From positions 1-8,846 of the forward strand of contig JAERMP010000077.1 in assembly GCA_016844515.1 (NCBI GenBank): DNA of 8,846 nt, written 5' to 3'. This stretch comes from Thermoleophilia bacterium. GTDB taxonomy: Bacteria; Actinomycetota; Thermoleophilia; Gaiellales; Gaiellaceae. Under the pieces are notes generated by a model. It made no database searches and had not been told where the DNA came from. It worked only from the letters and a program-made list of their open reading frames with translations. Below are positions 1 through 7,230 of this stretch, piece by piece. Position numbers and translations under genes: made by a program. Within the stretch, counting starts at the first letter, position 1; every line of letters starts with the position of its first letter.

Positions 1-912
1 GAACACGTCACTGGCGCCCGGCACCCCGGTCAGTCGCGCGGCGACCATGCCGCCGGTGCACGACTCGGCCGTCGCGAGTGTGAGCCCGCGAGCTCGGCAG
101 AGGTCGAGAACGATCTCGGCGATCGTGCGGTTGCTCTCGCTGAAGAGATGCCTCCCGAGCCGCTCCCGCATGAACCGCACCAGAGCGGACGCGCGCTCCT
201 CCGCACCGGGCTCGACGACGACATCGACGTGGATCTCGAACTCGCGAGCGCAGATCGTGACCTCGACGCCACTCCCGTCGCCGCCGGCGTCAGCGAGCGC
301 CTCCGCGACCGCGGACTCCGGGGTTCCGAAGAAGCGGAGAACCCTGCGCTCCCGTGCCGGCGCACGTTCGAGCACCCGCCGCACAGGCTCGGTCTCGAGG
401 GCGCGCGGCCAGAGCCGGCGGAGCTCTGGTGGCGGTCCGGGGAGCACGACGATGACGCATCCGTCTGCATCGAGGACGACTCCGGGTGCGGTTCCGGCGA
501 GGCCGAGCGACAGAGCGCCATCCGGTAGCGTCGCCTGTTTGCGAACGCCGGTCATGAAGTCCGTATAGGGGCGCCCGAGACGGTCCGCGATCATCCGCGA
601 GACGCCCTCGATCTCCCGCTCGAGCGCTTCGTCCACCGCGAGCGCGCGGCCCGCCACGCGCGCAACGAGCTCGATGGTGCGGTCGTCGTGCGTCGGGCCG
701 AGCCCGCCAGAAACGAGGCACAGATCGGCGGCGAATCCCTGTCGGAAGGCCTGCTCGAGATCCTCTGGCCGGTCGCCGACGATGGTGATCCGCTCGGGCT
801 CGAGGCCGAGCCGTACCGCCTCAGCGGCGAGGAACGGCCCGTTGCGATCGTCGCGCTCGCCACGGACGAGCTCGCTGCCTGTTACGACGATGGCCGCTCG
901 CGGACGCGTCAA
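1..912 (-). CDS. cinA: CinA family protein (nicotinamide-nucleotide amidase), 3' end cut by window edge
   Basis: The frame is open from a TTG at 912 to base 1 (304 codons); family members are usually about 410-430 residues, so roughly the last quarter is missing. The N-terminal MoaB/MogA-like (COG1058) domain starts with AAIVVTGSELVRGERDDRN (residues 6-24), has the SGGLGPTHDD loop (68-77) and the LPGPPPEL motif (157-164). The C-terminal PncC amidase domain begins near 265 and shows LATAESCTGG (279-288), the conserved serine motif of the family, followed by the VPGASDVF segment at the window edge. By family knowledge CinA cleaves NMN to nicotinate mononucleotide and ammonia in the cytoplasm, and the N-terminal domain can act on ADP-ribose. 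The TTG start overlaps the rodZ TGA in the sequence TTGA, so translational coupling is likely; no in-frame ATG or GTG lies nearby and I see no strong Shine-Dalgarno. Family identity is very secure; the exact start is less so. Confidence 0.95.
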   Translation of the reverse strand, partial: MTRPRAAIVVTGSELVRGERDDRNGPFLAAEAVRLGLEPERITIVGDRPEDLEQAFRQGFAADLCLVSGGLGPTHDDRTIELVARVAGRALAVDEALEREIEGVSRMIADRLGRPYTDFMTGVRKQATLPDGALSLGLAGTAPGVVLDADGCVIVVLPGPPPELRRLWPRALETEPVRRVLERAPARERRVLRFFGTPESAVAEALADAGGDGSGVEVTICAREFEIHVDVVVEPGAEERASALVRFMRERLGRHLFSESNRTIAEIVLDLCRARGLTLATAESCTGGMVAARLTGVPGASDVF

Positions 913-1622
913 GAGGTCGTGCGGGCAATCCGGCGCGGCGTGACGACGAAAGTCGTCCCCACGGGCAGGTCGACCCGGTTGCCGTTGAGGCGCACCGCCA
1001 CGTTCTGCGGCTCGGCGAGGGCGAGTGAGAGTCGCGCGCCCTCGAACGTCTTCCGCTGGCCTTGCTCGAGCGTCCCGCTGTACAGGAGCGTTCCGGCAGC
1101 CGATCCCGCACGAACTTCCATCCACGAGCCGCCGCTGACCGCACGAACGGCGAGCCGGGTCTTTTGCGTTGCGCCCGATGGGTTCTGTTTGATCTGGTTG
1201 ACGCCTTGCGACGCGAGTCCCGGAACCGTCTCACCCTCCGGTCCACCGAACCTCCAGGCGGCGATGACGAGAGCCGTCGCGACTGCAATGGCGAAGAGCG
1301 CGAGGACGGCAATGCGTGACTCACGAACTCCGCGGTCTCGACGCTGAACCGGCACCCGGCGAGAGCGAACTGGCGCGTCTTCTTCACCCACGGCGAAGCG
1401 CGTGTTGTACTCGTCGACGAACGGCTGCCCGTCGAGTCCGAGGGCATCCGCGTACGACCGCAGGAAGCCGCGGACGTACGTGGGTGCCGGGAGGATGTCG
1501 AAACGTTCGTCTTCGAGCGCCCGGAGGTACTTGGGACGAATCTTCGTCCGCTCCTCGAGCTCGGGGAAGTCGAGATCCTGGCGAAGCCTCGCTTCACGGA
1601 GGCTGGATCCGATGTCGAACAT
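909..1622 (-). CDS. rodZ: RodZ-like helix-turn-helix membrane protein
   Basis: The 237-residue protein has the three-part RodZ layout. Residues about 4-72 form the cytoplasmic HTH_25-type domain (GSSLREARLRQDLDFPELEE, then KIRPKYLRALEDERFDILP and TYVRGFLRSYADALGLD). A basic linker (86-103) leads to one membrane helix at about 103-123. The outer part, about 155-229, resembles the RodZ C-terminal beta domain (DUF4115), with SWMEVRAG, LLYSGTLEQGQRKTFEG and VRLNGNRVDLP. By family knowledge RodZ binds MreB through the N-terminal domain and links it to the wall-elongation machinery; the Bacillus counterpart next to cinA is ymfM. No mreB is visible here, so an elongasome role is inferred. The ATG at 1622 is preceded by a GC-rich repeat rather than a clear ribosome site. 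The stop overlaps the cinA TTG start. The usual pgsA between rodZ/ymfM and cinA is absent. Confidence 0.88.
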   Translation of the reverse strand: MFDIGSSLREARLRQDLDFPELEERTKIRPKYLRALEDERFDILPAPTYVRGFLRSYADALGLDGQPFVDEYNTRFAVGEEDAPVRSRRVPVQRRDRGVRESRIAVLALFAIAVATALVIAAWRFGGPEGETVPGLASQGVNQIKQNPSGATQKTRLAVRAVSGGSWMEVRAGSAAGTLLYSGTLEQGQRKTFEGARLSLALAEPQNVAVRLNGNRVDLPVGTTFVVTPRRIARTTS

Positions 1623-1664
1623 GAGCCGGCCATTGTAGACGCTGCCGGCGAGCCGGCCCTTTCA
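1623..1664. repeat. Short intergenic GCCGGC repeat cluster between P450 and rodZ
   Basis: This 42-bp spacer holds a 9-bp direct repeat, GAGCCGGCC, at 1623-1631 and 1650-1658, and a third GCCGGC at 1644-1649. GCCGGC is self-complementary, so the mRNA copies can pair in several ways: 1652-1657 with 1625-1630 would loop out 21 nt directly before the rodZ ATG. No Shine-Dalgarno is visible. It could influence rodZ translation, or be chance in GC-rich DNA. There is no U-tract, so it is not a convincing terminator. Confidence 0.4.
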
Positions 1665-2873
1665 TCAACGCAGAGCGACCTCGACGCGCTCGAAACCCCA
1701 GATCACGAACGCAGGAGTTCTCCTCGGCTCGGCGGTGAGCTCGAGGCCCGGGCAGCGCTCGACGAGCGCGCCCAGGCTCGCCTCCAGCTCGATGCGAGCG
1801 AGCGGCGCGCCGATGCATACATGCATTCCACCACCGAAGCTGATGTGGTCGGCGGCGTTCGAACGGCCGACGTCGAACCCGTCAGGCTCGACGAAGACGC
1901 GCGGATCACGGTTCGCCGCGCCGAACAACAGCGCGATCTTCTCGCCGCGTGGGATGAGGACGCCCTCCACCTCGACGCCGTCCTCGAGCACCCAGCGCTC
2001 GAAGAGCTGCAGCGGAGGGTCGTACCGAAGGAGCTCCTCGATCGCGGCGGCGGCAGGCACCGACCCGTCGACCAGCCTCTGCCACTGCGCGCGATGCTTC
2101 ATCAGCGCGTTCAGGCCGTTCCCCAGCGTGTTCACAGTGGCCTCGTGCCCCGCGTTCAGGAGGACGATCACCGTCGACACGATCTCGGCATCGCTCAGTC
2201 GCTCGCCGTCGACACGAGCCCCCACGAGGCCGGAGACCAGATCGTCGCGTGGAGACCGCCGACGCTCGGCCATCAGGTCGAGCGCGTAGTCGCGGAACGC
2301 TGCGGCCGCCGCGCTCGCCAGGACCGCCTGCTCCTCGGTCGTATCGAGCTCGTACATTTTCACCATGGCGTGCGACCAGTCGAGAAGGTCGCGGTGGTTG
2401 TCCAGAGGCACGCCCAGCCACCGGCAGATGAGGCCGATCGAGTAGGGCTGGGCGAAGTCGTAGAGGATGTCCATCGCGCCGCTCTCGACGAACGCGTCGA
2501 GGAGCTCGTTGGCGAGGCGCACCGCGGGCTCTCGCATCGCCTCGACGCTCTTCGGCGTGAACGCCGAGGCGACCAGCTTGCGGATGCGCGTGTGATCGGG
2601 CGGCTCGAGCCAGAGCAGGCTCCAACGCTCGACGTCCCAGAACGCATGCCACCGCGGATCGAGCGCCTCCGCGTGGAACTCGGCCTCGGTTCCGAGATGA
2701 CGGAAGTTGCGTCCGAGCCGGCGATCGCGTAGGCAGGCGCGGACGTCGGCGTGGCGCGTTACGAACCAGCGATCGAGCGGCTTGTGATGGAGCACCGGTG
2801 TCGACTCGCGAAGCTCGGCGAGCGCCGGGTACGGGTCGGCGAGAAACGCAGGTGCCGTCGGGTCGAAGTCCAC
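1665..2873 (-). CDS. Cytochrome P450 (bacterial class I type)
   Basis: The 402-residue soluble protein has normal bacterial CYP length and all main landmarks: the N-terminal FDPTAPAFLADPYPALAEL segment; the C-helix motif DHTRIR (93-98) that contacts heme propionates; the I-helix LLNAGHEATVN (238-248); the K-helix ExxR as E280-L-L-R283; and the heme loop FGGGMHVCIG (346-355) with Cys353 as the heme thiolate ligand. It should be a cytoplasmic heme monooxygenase fed electrons by a ferredoxin and reductase; neither is encoded in this window. Substrate cannot be inferred. In the I-helix, the position following the acid Glu244 is Ala245 where most P450s have the oxygen-activating Thr. The GTG start lies 3 bp after the stop of the small membrane protein, suggesting the same transcript, and gives the usual N-terminus; no strong Shine-Dalgarno is seen. 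It is an unusual neighbour for rodZ and cinA. Confidence 0.96.
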   Translation of the reverse strand: MDFDPTAPAFLADPYPALAELRESTPVLHHKPLDRWFVTRHADVRACLRDRRLGRNFRHLGTEAEFHAEALDPRWHAFWDVERWSLLWLEPPDHTRIRKLVASAFTPKSVEAMREPAVRLANELLDAFVESGAMDILYDFAQPYSIGLICRWLGVPLDNHRDLLDWSHAMVKMYELDTTEEQAVLASAAAAAFRDYALDLMAERRRSPRDDLVSGLVGARVDGERLSDAEIVSTVIVLLNAGHEATVNTLGNGLNALMKHRAQWQRLVDGSVPAAAAIEELLRYDPPLQLFERWVLEDGVEVEGVLIPRGEKIALLFGAANRDPRVFVEPDGFDVGRSNAADHISFGGGMHVCIGAPLARIELEASLGALVERCPGLELTAEPRRTPAFVIWGFERVEVALR

Positions 2874-2876
2874 CAG

Positions 2877-3218
2877 CTACTCGCGCGAGCCGACGTACTC
2901 GAGGAGCCCGTAGACGCCGAGAGCGACGACACCTGCGGCCGCCATACACAGGCCGGCGATCCCGAGCACGCGGCCGACTGAGGCGACGCCGATGCGCCGA
3001 TCTCTCCCGAGGGTCAACGATCTCTGCAGACGAGCCCGCTGCGCAAGCGCCAGCGAAACGAGGCCGAGCCCTGCGGCGACCGGAATGGCGAACCCGGCGT
3101 GTAGGAGGTCGTACTCGTCGCTGAAGCGAGTCATGTAGATCGCGAGCGGGAGCGTCGCGATCGACGCGAGACCCGTGAGGAGCGAGCCCCACGCGGCACC
3201 GTTCCCTGCCCGCGCCAC
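2877..3218 (-). CDS. Small three-helix integral membrane protein, function unknown
   Basis: I do not recognise a characterised family. From the GTG at 3218 the product has 113 residues with three hydrophobic helices at about 9-29, 40-60 and 83-107. They are separated by a polar segment (TRFSDEYDLLH) and a basic loop (QRARLQRSLTLGRDRRIG). The look resembles small DUF4190-like membrane proteins, but this is only an impression. GTG 3218 sits one base after the stop of the upstream permease; a TTG at 3245 would add 9 residues and overlap that permease by 26 bp. Neither start has a clear Shine-Dalgarno. The next gene, the P450, starts 3 bp after this stop, so the gene is probably translated within the same operon. 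The close packing and lack of internal stops favour a real gene; a role as an accessory subunit of the transporter would be speculation. Confidence 0.72.
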   Translation of the reverse strand: MARAGNGAAWGSLLTGLASIATLPLAIYMTRFSDEYDLLHAGFAIPVAAGLGLVSLALAQRARLQRSLTLGRDRRIGVASVGRVLGIAGLCMAAAGVVALGVYGLLEYVGSRE

Positions 3219-3219
3219 G

Positions 3220-4449
3220 CTACTGCTTGGTGTACGGACGACCAACAGCGGCCGGCGGGATCGACTTCCCGATCACGCCCGCGACAACAACCAGCGTGAT
3301 GACGTACGGAAGCATCTGGGCGAGCACATCGATTCCGGCTATGGACTCGCGATAGGTATCTCCGAGCCGGAACGCAAGCGCGGTCGGAAAGCCGAAGAGG
3401 CAGGCGGCGCCAAGGGCGCCCAGCGGCCGCCAGTTGGCCACGATCACAACTGCGAGCGCGATGAACCCGCGACCGGCGGTCATCCCCTCGTTGAATGTGC
3501 TGACCACCCCCACTGAAAGAAATGCACCCCCTGCCCCCGCCAAGGCTCCCGAGAGGGTCACCGCGGCGTAGCGCACCCCATAGACGCTGATCCCAACTGT
3601 GTCCGCCGCACGCGGGTGCTCACCGCAGGAGCGGATCCTGAGGCCGATCGGCGTTTTGAAGATGACGACGTGGGAGATGGCGACGAGCAGGAACCCGATC
3701 CAGATCATCAGGCTGAGCCGTCCGAACGCGCCGAACAGGAAGTCCCCGAGCGCGTCCGGCGGAATACTCTCGAGGAAAGGCAGCTTGAGCCGAGGGATCT
3801 CCGAGACGCCTGCAGGGATGTTCTCCTTTCCGTAGAGCTGGACGAACGCATACCCCGTGATCCCGACCGCGAGCAGGTTGATCGCCGTTCCCCCGATGAT
3901 CTGGTCGGCGCGCAGATGGACCGAGAAGAAGGAGTGCACGAGTCCCAACAGCGCGCCCGATGCCATCCCGATGAGCACGCCCGTGATCCACGATCCTGTC
4001 GCGTCGGCTCCCCAGATCCCCCAGAAGGCCCCCATGAGCATCATCCCTTCGAGACCGATGTTCACGACGCCGCTTCGCTCGGAAAAGATCCCGCCGACGG
4101 CTGCATACACGAGCGGGGTTGCGAACACGAACATGGCCGCGATCAGGCTCGGCCACGTGAAAACGATCTCGAGGTGCTCGACACTCGAGCGCGTGGCGAG
4201 ATATCCCAGTGCAGCTCCGAGGAAGCCGACGACGACGGAGCTCCAGCCCAGGCGCACCGACCCACGGCGCCAGGCGACGAGACCGATCGCCGCTCCGAGA
4301 CCTCCGAAGAGCGCCGGCCAGAACGCACTGCGGGCTGAGATTGGCGGCAGAGCGACGTAGAAGGCGAGAGCGCCGAGCAGCAAACCGCAAACCGCGAGGT
4401 GGTTGGCAGTGAACGAGCGGGTCCTTACGCGCTCGGCGACCGCGATCAT
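3220..4449 (-). CDS. BMP/nucleoside-type ABC transporter permease, second subunit (NupQ/YufQ-like)
   Basis: This is a 409-residue polytopic inner-membrane protein of the BPD_transp_2 family. Landmarks are ERSGVVNIGLEGMMLMGAF (124-142), HLRADQIIGGTAINLLA (178-194), GEHPRAADTVGISV (276-289) and GRGFIALAVVIVANWRPLG (327-345), typical of the second permease of YufOPQ/NupOPQ-like importers. It should pair with the permease encoded just upstream to form the transmembrane channel for the ligand delivered by the binding protein. The canonical core begins near residue 100; the first 95 or so residues form an extra segment with about three further hydrophobic helices (18-35, 43-60, 68-86), beyond the usual length of about 310-320. 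The ATG at 4449 overlaps the upstream TGA as ATGA, with a GGGAGGGG ribosome site at 4453-4460. A nucleoside substrate is inferred from the family and not shown by the sequence. Confidence 0.94.
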   Translation of the reverse strand: MIAVAERVRTRSFTANHLAVCGLLLGALAFYVALPPISARSAFWPALFGGLGAAIGLVAWRRGSVRLGWSSVVVGFLGAALGYLATRSSVEHLEIVFTWPSLIAAMFVFATPLVYAAVGGIFSERSGVVNIGLEGMMLMGAFWGIWGADATGSWITGVLIGMASGALLGLVHSFFSVHLRADQIIGGTAINLLAVGITGYAFVQLYGKENIPAGVSEIPRLKLPFLESIPPDALGDFLFGAFGRLSLMIWIGFLLVAISHVVIFKTPIGLRIRSCGEHPRAADTVGISVYGVRYAAVTLSGALAGAGGAFLSVGVVSTFNEGMTAGRGFIALAVVIVANWRPLGALGAACLFGFPTALAFRLGDTYRESIAGIDVLAQMLPYVITLVVVAGVIGKSIPPAAVGRPYTKQ

Positions 4450-5675
4450 GCACCCCTCCCCGACATGCGCGGCGAGACGAACCGCTTCCTGCGGAGGCTC
4501 CAGAGGTACAGGATGAGCAGATCCGCGCCGACGAAGAGCACGACGAGGCCCTGGATCATCAAGCTCAGGTTGCCGGCGAGCGTCGGGTCGAACACCTCGG
4601 GGTCGAGGCCTCGCGTCGTGCCGTAGTCGAGTGCTCCGAAGATCAGAGCTCCGAGTCCGACCCCGACCGCTGTGGAGCGTCCGAGGAGCGCCACCGCGAT
4701 GCCCACGAACCCGACGGCGGACGCCTGGACGTCAAGGACGCCGGCGTCGTATTTCCAGCCGAAGATGTCGGTCCCGGCTGCGAGCCCGGCGAATGAGCCG
4801 GATATGGCCATCGCGAGGAAGAAGTTCTTCTTCACGCTGATCCCGCCGTACGCCGCAGCCTCCGGGTTGAAGCCGACCGCTCGCACTTCGTAGCCGAGTG
4901 TCGTCCGGTTCAGCACCACCCAGAAGACGACGAGCGCAGCGATTGCCAGGAAGAAGCCGTAGTGCAGAGCCTGGAGCCCTTCGTCGCCCCAGAGGATGGG
5001 GATGATGGCGCCGGACGTCTCAGAAACGTCGTCCGAGCTCGGCACGGACTCCTGCCCCGGTGTCCTGTTCTGGAGAGGACCTCCCTGGCCGAAGCAGTAG
5101 CTCGCGAACCAGAGCGCGATCCAGTTGAGCATGATCGTCGTGATCACCTCGTGGGCACCGACCGTGGCCTTGAGGATCCCGGCTATCCCCGCCCAGATCG
5201 CCCCGGCGAGCGCCGCGAGCACGATGCCGACGACGACGTGGAGACCGTTCGGCAGGGAGTTCCCCCAGTACGCGCCCACCCAGACGGCGACGACTATTCC
5301 TATGGTGTACTGGCCCTGGCCCCCGATGTTGAAGAGGCCGCAGCGGAAGGCGAAGGCGACCGCCAGCCCGGTGAAGATGAAGGTGGTCGTGCGCAGGAGC
5401 GTCTGCGTGAAGTTGAACGTCGTGAGCTCGAGGACGTCCGTATTTCCAAAGTCGTCCCAGAACCAGTTGAGGCCGGCGCCGTCGAGGATCCCGAGGTAGG
5501 CGTCGAGTGGGTTGTGACCAGAGGCCGCGATCACCAGTCCGCCCATGAAGAACGCGAAGATGGCCGTGAGGATCGGTGGAAGGACCCCTCCGGCGCGCTG
5601 CCGTAGCCTCAACCTCCCCGCAGTTGTGGTCGGCTCGCCTTCCTCGGGCGCCGGAGGCGGCTGAGGCTCGGTCAC
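4446..5675 (-). CDS. BMP/nucleoside-type ABC transporter permease, first subunit (NupP/YufP-like)
   Basis: This 409-residue multi-helix membrane protein carries first-permease signatures: FNIGGQGQYTIG (115-126), GAHEVITTIMLNWIA (173-187, in the region that couples to the ATPase), GYEVRAVGFNPEAAAYGGIS (261-280) and GFVGIAVALLG (322-332). The first 30 residues are a proline- and glutamate-rich then arginine-rich cytoplasmic tail before the first helix (31-51). The C-terminus ends in a basic tail (LRRKRF), consistent with a cytoplasmic end. The GTG start at 5675 overlaps the ATPase stop as GTGA and has a strong AGGAGG site inside the ATPase coding end. The end overlaps the next permease by 4 bp, so the three importer core genes are tightly coupled. 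Together they fit a nucleoside or nucleoside-like importer; substrate is an inference. Confidence 0.95.
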   Translation of the reverse strand: MTEPQPPPAPEEGEPTTTAGRLRLRQRAGGVLPPILTAIFAFFMGGLVIAASGHNPLDAYLGILDGAGLNWFWDDFGNTDVLELTTFNFTQTLLRTTTFIFTGLAVAFAFRCGLFNIGGQGQYTIGIVVAVWVGAYWGNSLPNGLHVVVGIVLAALAGAIWAGIAGILKATVGAHEVITTIMLNWIALWFASYCFGQGGPLQNRTPGQESVPSSDDVSETSGAIIPILWGDEGLQALHYGFFLAIAALVVFWVVLNRTTLGYEVRAVGFNPEAAAYGGISVKKNFFLAMAISGSFAGLAAGTDIFGWKYDAGVLDVQASAVGFVGIAVALLGRSTAVGVGLGALIFGALDYGTTRGLDPEVFDPTLAGNLSLMIQGLVVLFVGADLLILYLWSLRRKRFVSPRMSGRGA

Positions 5676-7201
5676 GCGACCTCCTCTCGCTTCCCGCCGA
5701 GCATCTCGACGCCGATCTCGTCTTCCGTGATCCCGGCTTCATGTTCTCCGACGATCTCACCCTCATAGAGCACGAGGATGCGGTCCGCGAGCGAGAGCAC
5801 CTCCTCGAGCTCGAGAGAGACGAGCAGGACGGCCCGACCGGTGTCGCGTTCCTCGACCAGGCGGCGGTGGAGGTACTCGATCGCCCCCACGTCGAGCCCG
5901 CGTGTCGGTTGCGCCGCAATCAGCACCTTCGGGTCGCGATCGACCTCGCGGGCAACGACGAGCTTCTGCTGGTTACCGCCCGAGAGATTCCTCGCACGTG
6001 TCTGCGGGTCACCGCCGCGCACGTCGAAGTCCTTGATCAGGCGGCGCGTGCGCTCGGCTAGAACCTTCGGGAAGAGCCATCCGAAGCGCGAGTCGGGCGG
6101 GTAGCGGAAGTCGTGGAGCGCGACGTTCTCCGCCAGCGTGAAGTCGAGCACCATGCCGTAGCGCTGGCGATCCTCGGGAATGTGCCCGACCCCTGCTTCG
6201 AGCATCGCACGTGCGCTCGCGTTCAGCGGCATCTCCCGTCCGGCGACGATGATCTTCCCGCTCTCCCGACCTCGCAGGCCGGTGATTGCCTCGATCAGCT
6301 CAGTCTGGCCGTTTCCGTCGACGCCGGCGATCCCGACGATCTCGCCTGCACGCACCTGGAGCGTGACCTCGCGTACCTTCTCGAGCCCGCGGTCGTCTCG
6401 CACACTGACGTTTCTGAGCTCGAGGACGGTCTCTCCTGGCGTAGCCGGGGGCTTCTCAACCCGGAGGAGCACCTCGCGACCCACCATGCTCCGAGCCAAC
6501 CCTTCTTCTGTCGCTCCCTCTCGGGGAACGGTATCGATCTTCTTGCCCCGCCGAAGAACGGTGATCCGGTCGGCGATCTCGAGCACCTCGTTCAACTTGT
6601 GGCTGATGAAGATGATCGACATCCCTTCCCGCTGGAGGGTCTTGAGGATTCCAAATAGCTCGGTCGCCTCCTGCGGAGTCAGCACCGCGGTGGGCTCGTC
6701 GAGGATGAGGATGTCCGCGCGACGGTACAGGGCTTTCAGGATCTCGACCCGCTGCTGCTGGCCCACGGTGATGTCCTCGATCCGCGCGTCGGGGTCGATG
6801 GCGAAGCCGAACTGTTCCGCGAGCTCTCGAACCTGACGACGTGCTTCGTCGTAGTCGAGAAAGGCGCCAGCCTTTGTCGGCTCGGTCGCGAGCACGATGT
6901 TCTCGGCGACGGTCATCACCGGAATCAGCATGAAGTGCTGATGCACCATGCCTAGACCGCTCTCGATCGCGTCCTTGGCCGAGTGGAAGGTGACCGGCTT
7001 TCCTCCGACCCTGATCTCACCTGCGTCGGGCCGATACAGGCCGTAGAGGATGTTCATCAGCGTCGACTTCCCGGCGCCGTTCTCGCCGAGGAGCGCATGC
7101 ACCTCGCCCCGCTGGAGGTCGAAGTCGACGTTGTCGTTCGCCAGGATGCCCGGGAACTGCTTCACAATCCCGCGCATCTCGAGGACGGTCGCCTGGCTCA
7201 C
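5672..7201 (-). CDS. ABC transporter ATPase with two fused nucleotide-binding domains (NupO/YufO-like)
   Basis: The 509-residue cytoplasmic protein contains two ABC domains in tandem, the usual size and layout for BMP-type and sugar (RbsA-like) importers. Domain 1 has Walker A GENGAGKST (39-47), Q-loop Gln88, an altered signature TVGQQQ (145-150), Walker B ILILDEPT (164-171) and H-loop His201. Domain 2 has a degenerate Walker A, GVDGNGQTE (293-301), without the catalytic lysine, a good LSGGNQQK signature (406-413), a Walker B with Gln in place of Glu (LIAAQPTRGLD, Gln431) and Leu463 where the H-loop His is expected. Hence one composite ATP site should be hydrolytic and the other degenerate, as is known for this family. 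The GTG start at 7201 fits family N-termini but lacks a clear Shine-Dalgarno. It follows the binding-protein gene after an 88-nt spacer with a hairpin. Confidence 0.97.
   Translation of the reverse strand: MSQATVLEMRGIVKQFPGILANDNVDFDLQRGEVHALLGENGAGKSTLMNILYGLYRPDAGEIRVGGKPVTFHSAKDAIESGLGMVHQHFMLIPVMTVAENIVLATEPTKAGAFLDYDEARRQVRELAEQFGFAIDPDARIEDITVGQQQRVEILKALYRRADILILDEPTAVLTPQEATELFGILKTLQREGMSIIFISHKLNEVLEIADRITVLRRGKKIDTVPREGATEEGLARSMVGREVLLRVEKPPATPGETVLELRNVSVRDDRGLEKVREVTLQVRAGEIVGIAGVDGNGQTELIEAITGLRGRESGKIIVAGREMPLNASARAMLEAGVGHIPEDRQRYGMVLDFTLAENVALHDFRYPPDSRFGWLFPKVLAERTRRLIKDFDVRGGDPQTRARNLSGGNQQKLVVAREVDRDPKVLIAAQPTRGLDVGAIEYLHRRLVEERDTGRAVLLVSLELEEVLSLADRILVLYEGEIVGEHEAGITEDEIGVEMLGGKREEVA
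5680..5685 (-). promoter_or_regulatory. Shine-Dalgarno AGGAGG for the first permease
   Basis: AGGAGG on the minus strand lies 4 nt before the GTG at 5675, inside the last codons of the ATPase gene. It supports that GTG as the permease start and independent ribosome loading despite the 4-bp overlap. Confidence 0.7.
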
Positions 7202-7230
7202 TGCGCGGGGATTCTATGCCTACGACAAGC

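Noticed and set aside
30..521. Open frames on both strands over the left 900 bases (for example minus 30-521, plus 47-568, minus 290-721)
   Set aside because: All are out of frame with the continuous CinA frame (912 to 1), which carries both diagnostic domains and no internal stop.
821..1633. A 270-codon minus-strand frame covering rodZ
   Set aside because: It is serine- and arginine-rich with no domain, whereas the 909-1622 frame gives a complete RodZ layout and joins cinA by a TTGA overlap.
1821..2732. A 303-codon open frame on the plus strand opposite the P450 gene
   Set aside because: It is antisense to a P450 with all catalytic motifs. The translation is rich in Arg, Glu, Val and Asp with no recognisable domain, as expected of a mirror frame in GC-rich coding DNA.
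1906..3192. A 428-codon minus-strand frame overlapping the P450 and the small membrane protein
   Set aside because: It is arginine- and proline-rich, runs out of frame through two better-supported genes and shows no motif.
3616..4338. A 240-codon plus-strand frame opposite the second permease
   Set aside because: Its highly charged Asp/Glu/Arg/His-rich translation is the complement pattern of hydrophobic membrane codons on the other strand.
4962..5606. A 214-codon plus-strand frame opposite the first permease
   Set aside because: It has low-complexity charged composition and lies antisense to a permease with clear family motifs.
5672..7201. Degenerate second ATP-binding domain as a sign of a decaying gene
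   Set aside because: Loss of the second Walker A lysine and Walker B glutamate is normal in this tandem-domain ATPase family; the frame is intact and full length.
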